A DNA stretch of 64,000 nt from PALSA-1353 sp036267155 (GTDB lineage Bacteria > Planctomycetota > Phycisphaerae > Tepidisphaerales > Tepidisphaeraceae), in assembly GCA_036267155.1 (NCBI GenBank), contig DATAWP010000047.1:32939-96938 (forward strand). The letters are read 5' to 3'. The position numbers and the translations under genes are program-made. This document shows, piece after piece, positions 27,805 to 35,762 of the stretch; position 1 is the first letter of the stretch, and every line of letters begins with the position of its first letter. The notes beneath the pieces are model-generated. The model was not told where the DNA came from, did no database searches, and saw only the letters and a list, made by a program, of their open reading frames with translations.

Positions 27805-28059
27805 TCAATCATATATTTCGCGTCGATGTCCGATTCGCACGACCAGAACGATCAGCCATTCATCGCGAATCTGATAGATAACGCGCCAATCACCGACGCG
27901 GATACGGTGCGCGTCTGCGCCCACGAGCTTCTTGCTGCCGGGCGGACGGGGATTTTCACTGAGTGCAGTGATCGCGGCGCTGATGCGCTTCCCGACGGAC
28001 CTGTCCAAATTGGCAAGCTGTTTCGCTGCCGGGGGTAGGATGGATATGGTCCATCGCAT
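27805..28059 (-). CDS. RelE/ParE-family toxin
   Basis: 84 aa with the fold pattern of type II toxins: PPAAKQLANLDRSVGKRISAAI helix pair, SKKLVGADAHRIRVGDWRVIYQI strands and a C-terminal VVRIGHRREIY. The latter resembles the RelE catalytic end (Arg and Tyr/His). It would cleave mRNA at the ribosome. It starts three bases after the antitoxin stop, the usual order and spacing of such modules. Confidence 0.9.
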   Translation of the reverse strand: MRWTISILPPAAKQLANLDRSVGKRISAAITALSENPRPPGSKKLVGADAHRIRVGDWRVIYQIRDEWLIVLVVRIGHRREIYD

Positions 28060-28062
28060 CGC

Positions 28063-28320
28063 TCACAGTTTCAATTCCGACTTGACCCGTTCCCAAGGGA
28101 TCGGCTTGTCCTTCGGCCGCTTCATTCGACCAAGAGCCCTGTTCGCGGCCTTGGCGTCGGCTTCATCCTCGAGCTTTTCCAGCAGGGCCAAGTCCTCCAT
28201 GGACACCAGCGCGGCCACGCCCTTGCCGCGACGTTCCAGGACAACGCGTTCGCCCTGATAGGCTACCCGGTTAATCGTGTCCGCCAGCGTCGATCGAATT
28301 TTTACGATGTTTACGGTCAT
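28063..28320 (-). CDS. Phd/YefM-family antitoxin
   Basis: 85 aa. The N-terminal half (KIRSTLADTINRVAYQGERVVLERRGKGVAALVSMEDLALLEKLE) is the DNA-binding Phd/YefM domain. The C-terminal tail, with MKRPKDKPIPWERVKSEL, would wrap the toxin. It should neutralise the downstream RelE-like toxin and autorepress the operon. Confidence 0.9.
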   Translation of the reverse strand: MTVNIVKIRSTLADTINRVAYQGERVVLERRGKGVAALVSMEDLALLEKLEDEADAKAANRALGRMKRPKDKPIPWERVKSELKL

Positions 28321-28436
28321 AGGCGCGGACCTCCATCCAACTGACGTTTATGTACATTATCGTCAATTTAGCCCGTTTGGTCAACATCGGCTCGAAAGTA
28401 GCCGTCGGCGCGTCCAAATTCTTCAGTTCGCGAAGC

Positions 28437-29033
28437 TTATGCACACCCCGATCCCGATTGCTTGGCCCGATTGATCGCCGCCTGCAGGCGATCGTGAATC
28501 TCGCGCGGGTTGGCGATGGTCTGCCAAACGGACGTCGGTAAGTCTTCGTCGGTGGGAATGATCTCAATCGATCCGACGCCGACGAGCTTTTCGCGCGAAG
28601 TCGAAACTAATCTTGCCCGGACGACTTTGCGAAGCGGGCAATCGAAAATCTCCACGCCGAAGACTCCGGTGATCCGCAGGACGCGCAAATCCGTCAGGAT
28701 GTACAGACGGCCCATCCATTGAAGCACGGCGAACATGAGCCGGCCGGCGATGAAAAATAGCGCGGCCTCGAAATAGAAATGATCGTGCATGCGATGATCC
28801 ACCACGGCCAATACAACGGCGATGAACGCGACGACCACGGCGAAAGCGAAGGAATTAAAAATGATGAACCAGAGCGACGGCTTGAGGATCATCAGCACCA
28901 GTTCGCCATCGCGCAAAACGTGGGTGCCCAGAAGCGTTCCGAGCGAAGTGGCCCGTGCGGCGGCGGTGGAGGGCGCGGCGCCGGCGGCGCCGGCTTCGGC
29001 CGCATGCACCGTCTTTGGCGGCGGCATCTTCAT
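28437..29033 (-). CDS. membrane protein with bacterial PH-like domain
   Basis: 198 aa. An Ala-rich N-terminus is followed by two transmembrane segments (about residues 54-75 and 86-108). A soluble region resembling bacterial PH (bPH2/DUF304) domains comes next, including LTDLRVLRITGVFGVEIFDCPL. Function unknown. It overlaps hpt by four bases (ATGA), so it is translated together with the purine salvage enzyme. Confidence 0.78.
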   Translation of the reverse strand: MKMPPPKTVHAAEAGAAGAAPSTAAARATSLGTLLGTHVLRDGELVLMILKPSLWFIIFNSFAFAVVVAFIAVVLAVVDHRMHDHFYFEAALFFIAGRLMFAVLQWMGRLYILTDLRVLRITGVFGVEIFDCPLRKVVRARLVSTSREKLVGVGSIEIIPTDEDLPTSVWQTIANPREIHDRLQAAINRAKQSGSGCA

Positions 29034-29584
29034 GGCACCTGCACCTGCTGCTTGAGCATCACAATGTCCGGCAGGTTCCGATAGTAGTCGTTATAGTCCA
29101 AACCATAGCCGACGACGAACGTGTCGGGAATCTCGAACCCCACGTAATCCGCATGAACGGCATGGGCCGTCGGACGGTCCTTGCGGAGCAGGACGCAGCT
29201 TTTCACGCTGGCCGCGCCCATTTCGCGAAGGGCGGGCACCACCATGTGCAACGTCCCGCCGCTGTCCAGAATGTCGTCCAGGACTACGACATGCCTGCCC
29301 TGAATCTCGCCGACCTGATTAGCGAGCATCTGCGATCCGCGCGATTGGATGCTTCGGCCCGGATAGCTGCTGACCGATATCAAGCCGATCCGCATTGCGA
29401 TGGGGATTTGGCGGATCAAATCGCTTGCGAAAATCATCGCGCCGGTCATGACGGGGACGATTGTGATCTCGCCGCCTTCAATGCTTGGAGGGGAATGATC
29501 CGCCGTGATCTCGCCGGCCAATTCCTTCACTCGCTGTGCGATGCGATCCTGGGAGATCAGCACGCGATCGATATTTTCATTCAT
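29030..29584 (-). CDS. hpt: hypoxanthine phosphoribosyltransferase
   Basis: 184 aa, a type I phosphoribosyltransferase. PRPP-binding motif VVVLDDILDSGGT (about residue 98), substrate-loop SSYPGRSIQSRG (about 72), N-terminal VPVMTGAMIFASDLIR and C-terminal YVGFEIPDTFVVGYGLDYN. It salvages hypoxanthine/guanine to IMP/GMP. The ATG at 29584 matches the family N-terminus (NENIDRVLISQDRI). It lies 56 bases downstream of the GH42 gene. Confidence 0.95.
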   Translation of the reverse strand: MNENIDRVLISQDRIAQRVKELAGEITADHSPPSIEGGEITIVPVMTGAMIFASDLIRQIPIAMRIGLISVSSYPGRSIQSRGSQMLANQVGEIQGRHVVVLDDILDSGGTLHMVVPALREMGAASVKSCVLLRKDRPTAHAVHADYVGFEIPDTFVVGYGLDYNDYYRNLPDIVMLKQQVQVP

Positions 29585-29640
29585 GAACGCATTGTAACGT
29601 GTGACGTGGACGTCGTGCTCGTGTTGTGTGGTCTGCAAAA

Positions 29641-31635
29641 TCATTCCTCCCATACCGCGACATCGGCGGGCACCAGGTTGGCCGAGCCGATTAAAAACTT
29701 CGCCGAGGCAGAGGCCGGTGCGGCAACAGATTTGTCCTGATAATTCAGCGCAATGCGATACGGGCCGCGGCGAAGGACCTGCACGCGATTGGGAATCATT
29801 CGTGGCGACAAACGGCCCGGGCCGATCGATTTTGCCAAGGACTCGACGAATGCATCAACCAGCGGCTGCTCGCTGAAGACGCCGAAGTAGCTCACGGTCC
29901 CCTTTCCCAGCCGCGAGCGCGTGACCGCGGCGGCGCCGGCGTAAAACTGGTCGGCGTACGTTGCCAGAACTTCCGTCCCGGAATTGGGCGTCACCTGATC
30001 GCCCCACACGCCCCAGGTATATGCACTTCCACCAAACTTGATCTGCCCAAACCGATCATCGCGGAGCGAATCGTATCCGTCGATGGAAGCGCCAATCATC
30101 GGCAGGATCGGGGCCGCCCAGGGGCCTTCCCATAGTTGCCCGGTGCGATCCATCAAACCGGTCCGGCAGGTGAGCACGAGATTGCCGCCGGCTCGCGCGT
30201 AAGAATCGAATTGTGAAACCAATTCCTGGTCTATCATCTGCACGCCCGGAGCGACAATCAGCGGCAGATCGCTTGGCCACGCCGTGCCGGGACGCAAAAT
30301 CTGAATCCGCACGCCGAGCCGGCTCAGCGCCGCATACCAACTCGCCAGCCAAAGCGATTGGTTCCATCGCCGCGCCTGTGGAAGCGTCAGATAATACCAG
30401 AGTTGCTCGAAATCGAGCACCAGCCCCACCGTCTCCGTCGGCCGACGCGGCTCATCGGCAAATTTTGGGACTCGCGACAAATCCAATCGCCGCATCTCCT
30501 GCACGACCTGCGAAAATTCCCGCCCGCCCGCGGACGGCGTCACGCCATCCGTTCCCACCAACCCATCGTGAAATAATTCGACGCCAAAGCGCGGCTGTCG
30601 AAATCGATACGTCGTCACAAATTCCGACCCATGCGCGAACGCCGTCCAAATCCACAAACGGATCGCGCCTGGATAAACTCGCACGGGCACTCCGCTCCAG
30701 TTCACGTGACCCGGCTGCAATTCCATCAAGCCCCAGCGATTTTGATAGCTGGCCATCTGATCGTGACACAAACTGATCTGCGCGGGATCGGCAATGCGAT
30801 AGTTTTCGTCATTCTCCTCTTTCTCCCTGCCGGTGACTGGATAGCTGTCCCATGCGCTGAGGGTTATATCCTCGTCCATGTCCTGCGGATCGCAATCGGC
30901 GTGCAGGCTCATGAAGTTAGTCGTGATAAAGCGGTTGCCAATCCTAGCCTTGAGAATATCCGACTGGATGCGATTGTAAGCCGCGAACGCCCAACTCCAG
31001 AATCGGGATGCGTCGAGGCACTGATGCGGATTGCCGTACTTCGGCTCGCGCGATGGGGGCATCAAAATCTGTTCGAAATCGGTGTAATAGGTGTTCCAGA
31101 ATTGATTGCCCCAGGCGCGGTTGAGGGATTGAATGTCGCCATATTTTTTCCGCAGCCATTTTTGGAATGCGGCGTGGGTCACCTCGGACTGATCGAACGG
31201 ATTGCTGTATTCGTTGTCGATCTGCCAGCCGATGACTGACGGATGATCGCCGAAACGGTCGGCCATGGCCGCGACGATGCGGCGAGTGGCATCCTGGAAC
31301 TCGGGGGAGAGGGGGTTGTAATGCCGCCGGCCGCCGAACCGCCCGCGAACCTTGCCTTCATACACCGGCAATGTTTGCGGAAGCGTCTGACTCAACCAGA
31401 TCGGCGGCGCCGCCGTCGGCGTGCAGAGGATCACATCCAGCTTGCGCTGCTTCGCCATCTCCACGCACTGGCTCAGCCAATCGAATTTGAATTCGCCGGG
31501 CTTCGGTTCCAGGTCAAACCAGGCAAATTCGGCCATGTGAACAATCTGAAGGCCGAGCTTGGCAATATTGTCGAAATCACGCTCCCACTGCTGGCGCGGC
31601 CATTGTTCCGGATAGTAATAAGTTCCAATCTTCAT
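29641..31635 (-). CDS. beta-galactosidase, GH42 family
   Basis: 664 aa. It starts with the family motif MKIGTYYYPEQWPRQQWERD. The acid/base Glu lies in GWQIDNEYSNPF (about residue 143) and the nucleophile Glu in LMELQPGHVNWSG (about 308). C-terminal domains A4 trimerisation/beta-galactosidase (LIVAPGVQMID) follow. No signal peptide, so probably cytoplasmic. The ATG at 31635 is preceded by AAGGAG. It hydrolyses beta-galactosides imported from polysaccharide breakdown; the exact linkage is not deducible. Confidence 0.93.
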   Translation of the reverse strand: MKIGTYYYPEQWPRQQWERDFDNIAKLGLQIVHMAEFAWFDLEPKPGEFKFDWLSQCVEMAKQRKLDVILCTPTAAPPIWLSQTLPQTLPVYEGKVRGRFGGRRHYNPLSPEFQDATRRIVAAMADRFGDHPSVIGWQIDNEYSNPFDQSEVTHAAFQKWLRKKYGDIQSLNRAWGNQFWNTYYTDFEQILMPPSREPKYGNPHQCLDASRFWSWAFAAYNRIQSDILKARIGNRFITTNFMSLHADCDPQDMDEDITLSAWDSYPVTGREKEENDENYRIADPAQISLCHDQMASYQNRWGLMELQPGHVNWSGVPVRVYPGAIRLWIWTAFAHGSEFVTTYRFRQPRFGVELFHDGLVGTDGVTPSAGGREFSQVVQEMRRLDLSRVPKFADEPRRPTETVGLVLDFEQLWYYLTLPQARRWNQSLWLASWYAALSRLGVRIQILRPGTAWPSDLPLIVAPGVQMIDQELVSQFDSYARAGGNLVLTCRTGLMDRTGQLWEGPWAAPILPMIGASIDGYDSLRDDRFGQIKFGGSAYTWGVWGDQVTPNSGTEVLATYADQFYAGAAAVTRSRLGKGTVSYFGVFSEQPLVDAFVESLAKSIGPGRLSPRMIPNRVQVLRRGPYRIALNYQDKSVAAPASASAKFLIGSANLVPADVAVWEE

Positions 31636-31809
31636 CAGCGGCAAATCTCCTTCGGGCGCGGCTCAGATGGTATTGCATAAGGATTAAAGCGAAAAGCCCG
31701 CAGGCGCTTGTTGTTTTCACATTTATAATGCCGCTTCACATGCTTTTGTGTCTCCGCTTCTAATTTCACTGTTTTGCCGCGACGACATAGAGCGATGTCG
31801 GAGGCATTT

Positions 31810-32145
31810 ATGGACGTGTATGGCATCGCGGCTTCCGGGCTGGCGGCGGCCCAAGCGAGTCTGAACCTCTCGGCCAATAATATCGTCAATGCCGAAACGC
31901 CGAATGACGACGCGGAAGATGTTGATCTGACGGAGAGCCCCACCGGCGGGGTATCGATCGACGGAATCGACCCGACGGGCAGGCCGGTGGACCTGGCAAC
32001 CGAAAGCATTACTCAGCGAAGCGCTCTGCTGATGTACGATGCGAACGCGGCCGTCATCAGGATGGCGGATCGAATGTACGGATCGCTTCTGAATGTGCTG
32101 GATACACAGAACAGCAATTTGAACCCCGACGGAACTGAATCGTAA
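31810..32145 (+). CDS. orphan FlgC-like flagellar rod protein, 111 aa
   Basis: The N-terminus MDVYGIAASGLAAAQASLNLSANN is the flagellar basal-body rod (FlgB/FlgC) signature with the LxxxxxNIxNAxTP pattern (NIVNAETP). The C-terminus resembles the Flg_bbr_C helix (SALLMYDANAAVIRMADRMYGSLLNVLD). The central domain normally between them is reduced to about 30 acidic residues. GGAGG precedes the ATG by five bases. No other flagellar gene is nearby. It may be a minimal FlgC paralogue, a chaperone-like mimic, or a relic. Confidence 0.75.
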   Translation: MDVYGIAASGLAAAQASLNLSANNIVNAETPNDDAEDVDLTESPTGGVSIDGIDPTGRPVDLATESITQRSALLMYDANAAVIRMADRMYGSLLNVLDTQNSNLNPDGTES

Positions 32146-32149
32146 TTCG

Positions 32150-32710
32150 CTATTGGCCTATCCACGAGAAGACGCACGTATTGCGCAGTCGACCGCCGAC
32201 CGCAATGCAATCGTTACGCAAAACCCCTTCCAATTGAAATCCCGCCAGTTCGGCGACGCGCCGGCTCTTGTGGTTTTTCTCGTCCGTGCAAATCTGAACC
32301 CGCCGCGCGCCCAGCGTTTGATAAAGCATGTTCCGCAGAACGCCCACGGCTTCCGTCATATATCCATGGCCGGTGTGAGCCGTGTGCAGCCAATAGCCGA
32401 TTTCGCAACTGGGAACGTCCCAATCGAACTTAAAGGCTCCGATGTTGCCCAGGTGCCGGCCTTCGTGGTGCGAGAAGATCAGGAATTGAAGCTGTTTGCG
32501 GGAGAGAAATTCGGCGGCTGATTTGCGGCACCATTCTTCGCCACTTTGCTCGGCGTAATCATCCGTGGCCCATGGCATCCATTGTTTTAGTTCGTTCAGC
32601 GAATCGCGAACGGAAGGATATGTCACAGCTCCGTCACCGGCGGCGGGAACGCGCAGCAGCAGACGTTCGCTACTTAACTTGCTCGGAATCTCCAAAAGCA
32701 GCGGGTTCAT
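32150..32710 (-). CDS. GNAT acetyltransferase, RimJ/RimL type
   Basis: 186 aa. RimJ/RimL-type organisation: SERLLLRVP near the N-terminus, EIGYWLHTAHTGHGYMTEAVGVLRNM (acetyl-CoA motif A, about residue 102) and HKSRRVAELAGFQLEGVLRN near the C-terminus. It would acetylate a ribosomal-protein N-terminus or a small amine. It ends within five bases of the convergent FlgC-like gene, leaving no room for a terminator. Confidence 0.9.
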   Translation of the reverse strand: MNPLLLEIPSKLSSERLLLRVPAAGDGAVTYPSVRDSLNELKQWMPWATDDYAEQSGEEWCRKSAAEFLSRKQLQFLIFSHHEGRHLGNIGAFKFDWDVPSCEIGYWLHTAHTGHGYMTEAVGVLRNMLYQTLGARRVQICTDEKNHKSRRVAELAGFQLEGVLRNDCIAVGGRLRNTCVFSWIGQ

Positions 32711-32725
32711 CTTACGATTCCGTCG

Positions 32726-32749
32726 GCCCGGCGTGTGGTCACGCCGGGC
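32726..32749. terminator. GC-rich hairpin downstream of aroF
   Basis: Perfect 9-bp stem (32726-32734 with 32741-32749, GCCCGGCGT/ACGCCGGGC) and 6-base loop, 17 bases after the aroF stop. It lacks a T-run, so it may be a weak terminator or 3' mRNA stabiliser. Confidence 0.5.
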
Positions 32750-32765
32750 TAAATGGGGTTTCCCT

Positions 32766-33788
32766 TCACACTTCCCGGTCTACGGCGGGGGCGATGCGGG
32801 CGATGGCGCGCATCATTTCGGTAAACTGCGTCGGCGTGATCGACTGCGCCCCGTCCGTCATTGCGTGCTCGGGGTCGTTGTGAACCTCGATAATCAGGCC
32901 ATCGGCGCCCGCCGCCACTGCGGCGCGGCACATCGAATCGACCAAATAACTCTTGCCCGTTCCCTGGCTCGGATCAACGATCACCGGCAGATGGGTCACC
33001 CGATGCAGCTCGGGCACCGCCGCCAGGGCTAGCGTGTTTCGCACGTATTCCTCGTACGTGCGAATCCCGCGCTCGCAGAACATGACCTGGGTGTTGCCCT
33101 TGGACATGATGTATTCGGCCGCCAGCAAAAATTCCTCGAGCGTCGCGCTCATCCCGCGCTTGAGGAGCACGGGCTTGCTTTGCTCGCCGACAGCGTTAAG
33201 AAGATTGAAATTTTGCATGTTCCTCGCACCCACTTGCAGAACATCGGCGTATTTGTTGACCACCGCCACCTGATCGATGGACATCACCTCCGTCACGACA
33301 GCCAAACCAGTCTGCTCGCGGGCCAGGGCGAGCAACTCCAACCCCTTTTCCGCCAGACCCTGAAATGAATAAGGATTGGTCCTTGGTTTGAATGCTCCTC
33401 CACGCAATCCGACGGCCCCCGCTTCCTTGACCGCGTGTGCGACTTCCAGCAACTGCGTCTTACTTTCCACGCTGCACGGCCCGGCGATGACGCCGATCTT
33501 GGTTCCCCCGATCTTCCCCCCTGCCGCGCCGCCGAGCGGAACAACGGTTCGCTCGTCTTTTATTTCCCTGGACGCCATCTTGTACGGCGCCAAAATCGGC
33601 ACCACCTTGTCCACTCCCGGAGCCGATTCCAGGACCGAACGATCCTTGAACCGATCGTCCCCGATGACTGCTATGACCGTTCGCTCCTCGCCGACGATGA
33701 TGTGATCCTTCAGTCCCATTTCGCGCACCAGTTGAATGACATGCTCCACCTGCTTTTGAGGCGAGAGCGGTTTCATCACGACGATCAT
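32766..33788 (-). CDS. aroF: 3-deoxy-7-phosphoheptulonate (DAHP) synthase, class I beta
   Basis: 340 aa, the first enzyme of the shikimate pathway (PEP plus erythrose 4-phosphate). N-terminal ferredoxin-like regulatory domain (residues 1-75, with HIIVGEERTVIAVIGD), followed by the TIM barrel: IAGPCSVES (about 101), GGAFKPRTNPYSFQG, KRGMSATLEEF, FCERGIRTYE and VDPSQGTGK. GGAGG precedes the ATG by five bases. The 5' leader has an aromatic-rich leader peptide and a terminator/antiterminator pair, so expression is probably set by attenuation on aromatic aminoacyl-tRNA supply. It appears monocistronic. Confidence 0.96.
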   Translation of the reverse strand: MIVVMKPLSPQKQVEHVIQLVREMGLKDHIIVGEERTVIAVIGDDRFKDRSVLESAPGVDKVVPILAPYKMASREIKDERTVVPLGGAAGGKIGGTKIGVIAGPCSVESKTQLLEVAHAVKEAGAVGLRGGAFKPRTNPYSFQGLAEKGLELLALAREQTGLAVVTEVMSIDQVAVVNKYADVLQVGARNMQNFNLLNAVGEQSKPVLLKRGMSATLEEFLLAAEYIMSKGNTQVMFCERGIRTYEEYVRNTLALAAVPELHRVTHLPVIVDPSQGTGKSYLVDSMCRAAVAAGADGLIIEVHNDPEHAMTDGAQSITPTQFTEMMRAIARIAPAVDREV

Positions 33789-33830
33789 GCGACCTCCGCG
33801 TTAACAAATCCCGGGTTCGATTGCAGCCAA

Positions 33831-33900
33831 CAAAAAAGCCCCAGGATTTTCGTCCTGAGGCCGCCGATTTCTTTCTAAATGATCGATGAATCTCAGGACG
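33831..33900 (-). promoter_or_regulatory. Transcription attenuator of aroF (antiterminator and terminator)
   Basis: In the transcript (minus strand) three segments occur in order. Segment 1 (33892-33900, CGTCCTGAG) pairs perfectly over 9 bases with segment 2 (33851-33859, CTCAGGACG). Segment 2 (33853-33860) can instead pair with segment 3 (33839-33846, TCCTGGGG) in an 8-bp stem with loop CGAAAA, followed by C and six Ts (33832-33837): a rho-independent terminator. The terminator ends 43 bases before the aroF ATG. The leader ORF stop codon is inside segment 1. Ribosome stalling upstream would leave segment 1 free and allow read-through. Confidence 0.85.
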
Positions 33901-33970
33901 CAATATGGCTGGAGGGATAAAAATATCCCTTAAACCAACCCCAATACTGGGCGTTCGTGCAATTCATCAT
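33893..33970 (-). CDS. aroF leader peptide, aromatic-rich, 25 aa
   Basis: A short ORF starting with two consecutive ATG codons (33970 and 33967). Its core is QYWGWFKGYFY (residues 8-18), seven aromatic residues in eleven: 3 Tyr, 2 Trp and 2 Phe. It ends in TGA at 33893-33895, within the 5' strand of the antiterminator. The last aromatic codon ends 16 bases before segment 1, so a ribosome stalled there would leave segment 1 free. There is no strong Shine-Dalgarno; the ATG lies only about 4-5 bases after the predicted transcription start. The peptide itself is probably a control device, not a functional product. Confidence 0.82.
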   Translation of the reverse strand: MMNCTNAQYWGWFKGYFYPSSHIAS

Positions 33971-33980
33971 CTGCTTTACA

Positions 33981-34010
33981 TATATACAATTGAGGCCACG
34001 CCGCTGTCAA
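33981..34010 (-). promoter_or_regulatory. Predicted sigma70 promoter of the aroF leader
   Basis: On the minus strand a perfect -35 hexamer TTGACA (34005-34010) is separated by 18 bases from TATATA (33981-33986); read as GTATAT the spacing is 17. Transcription would begin around 33974, a few bases before the leader-peptide ATG. No operator was recognised. Confidence 0.75.
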
Positions 34011-34163
34011 TCTTCGATTTCGACCGCCACGGGCCGCCCGATAAACGCGCGGCAATCGCGGCAAATTATGAGGTTTATCGAGCACCTGACGCGGGGCCGT
34101 AGCCGCGGAATAATAAGCTCGAATGTACATCTGCGGCCGAGGATGGTATTAAAATAGCCGTAC

Positions 34164-34237
34164 GGGGCGTAGCTCAGCTTGGCAGAGCGTCTGGTTTGGG
34201 ACCAGAAGGCCGTAGGTTCAAATCCTATCGCCCCGAT
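34164..34237 (+). tRNA. tRNA-Pro (anticodon UGG)
   Basis: 74 bases. Acceptor arms CGGGGCG (34164-34170) and CGCCCCG (34230-34236) pair perfectly, with discriminator A at 34237; no CCA is encoded. D arm GCTC..GAGC, anticodon stem TCTGG/CCAGA around loop TTTGGGA (anticodon TGG at 34198-34200) and T arm TAGG-TTCAAAT-CCTA. The C1 start and the UGG anticodon loop are diagnostic of proline tRNA. Confidence 0.96.
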
Positions 34238-34274
34238 TTGGCCGCTCGCACTGCCGGCCTTGCTACGACGTGGC

Positions 34275-35699
34275 CTAAACAGTTTGCACCGGCAACTTGG
34301 CGGCTTCCCAGCCGGCAATGCCACCGGCAATCTCGCTGACGAGGGGAAACCCATTGGCTTGCAACAGACTCGCGGCTATGGACGAGCGGTACCCGCCGGC
34401 GCAGTAAACCAGAAGCGGCCGGTCTTTCGGAAGCTGTTCCAGGTTCTCGAGCAGATGATTCAGCGGGATGCTCATGCTGTCCCCGATGTACTTCTGGCCG
34501 CGCTCGCGGGGCGTACGAATGTCGATGAGAAGCGGAGGCAAGGGCCACGATAAACACTCGGCTGCAAACCGCGCGCTCAATCGCTCGGTATCCCTGGTCA
34601 GATCGGGGCGTGATTCGAGGCTGTGCAATCCATCCTTGAGATACCCCACGATATAATCGAACCCGATTCGCCCCAGTCGCACGGCGGCTTCGTTCTCTCG
34701 ACCCGGACTCGCGATGATGACGATCGGACTTTCACGATCCAGTACGGTTCCAACCCAGGTTGCGTACTGGCCCCCCAGGCCGACGTTAATGCTCCCGGCC
34801 AGATGCGCCGCGGCAAATTCCGCGGGATCGCGCGTGTCGAGAACCTGCGCGCCTTGCAACTGCAACGCCAGCACGCGCTCCAGCGGCAGCGGATTCAACT
34901 CCTGCGCCAGCGCTTCATCCAGCGTCGGCCGCTCCTTGCTGTTCAGCACGGCATCGTAATTGAAGTACGCCGGGGCATCGGGCTGATCGGCCGTTACCAC
35001 CTCGATAAATGTTTCCCTGCTCATGGGCTGAAGTGCGTAGTTCGATCGGCGTTGCTCGCCCAGAGTCGAGACGGTTTCTTTGCTCAGAGCTTTGCCGCAT
35101 AGCGAGCCCGCGCCATGCGCCGGATAGACCAGACTCTCATCAGGCAGTGCCAACAGCTTGGTGTGGAGCGAATCGAAGAGCATGCTGCCTAACTGCGCCG
35201 CCGACCAGCCTAGCGCCGCACGCAGATCGGGCCTGCCAACGTCCCCGATGAACAACGTGTCTCCCGTCAGCACGGCGTGCGGTTGCACCTCACTGGCGTT
35301 CAGATCGTAAATCAGTATGGAGATCGATTCCGGCGTATGGCCGGGCGTTTCCAGAACTTTCAGGCGGACACGCCCGGATTCCAGAACGTCCCCGTCACGA
35401 AAAGGCGTAAACCCATACTCGACTTTCGCCGCCGCGCCCAGGCAAATCCGAGCGCCAGCCCGATCGCGCAGCTCAAGGTGCCCCGCCACGAAATCCGCAT
35501 GGAGATGCGTCAGGAACACATGCTTGATCATCAGTCCGTTCTCGGCGGCAAACGCCACGTATTGGTCGATGTCGCGCTGCGGATCAACGACGACGGCGGC
35601 GCTCGTCTGCTCGTCTCCGATGACGTAAGAGGCGTGCGCCAGGCACGGCAGGTAGAACTGCTTGAGGATCAACGCACACCAGCCTTTCTTGCGGAGCAT
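34275..35699 (-). CDS. metallo-beta-lactamase/rhodanese protein, CstB-like persulfide dioxygenase
   Basis: About 474 aa. An N-terminal MBL domain carries THLHADFVAGH (about residue 65), TPGHTPES and GDTLFIGDVGRPDL, the pattern of ETHE1/CstB-type persulfide dioxygenases. Two rhodanese domains follow. The first has QVLDTRDPAEFAAAHLAGSIN, but its active-site loop IVIIASPGREN has no Cys; the second has LVYCAGGYRSS, with the catalytic Cys. It would oxidise glutathione or CoA persulfide and transfer sulfane sulfur. The start is uncertain: ATG at 35699 is used, while a TTG at 35672 would give a more family-like ILKQFYLPCLAHASYVIG start. Confidence 0.88.
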   Translation of the reverse strand: MLRKKGWCALILKQFYLPCLAHASYVIGDEQTSAAVVVDPQRDIDQYVAFAAENGLMIKHVFLTHLHADFVAGHLELRDRAGARICLGAAAKVEYGFTPFRDGDVLESGRVRLKVLETPGHTPESISILIYDLNASEVQPHAVLTGDTLFIGDVGRPDLRAALGWSAAQLGSMLFDSLHTKLLALPDESLVYPAHGAGSLCGKALSKETVSTLGEQRRSNYALQPMSRETFIEVVTADQPDAPAYFNYDAVLNSKERPTLDEALAQELNPLPLERVLALQLQGAQVLDTRDPAEFAAAHLAGSINVGLGGQYATWVGTVLDRESPIVIIASPGRENEAAVRLGRIGFDYIVGYLKDGLHSLESRPDLTRDTERLSARFAAECLSWPLPPLLIDIRTPRERGQKYIGDSMSIPLNHLLENLEQLPKDRPLLVYCAGGYRSSIAASLLQANGFPLVSEIAGGIAGWEAAKLPVQTV

Positions 35700-35762
35700 T
35701 GCCAGAACCGAGGCGGTGCCGCCGGGTATTCTCCGGCACGCTGACACCGCCGTTCACCAGCA

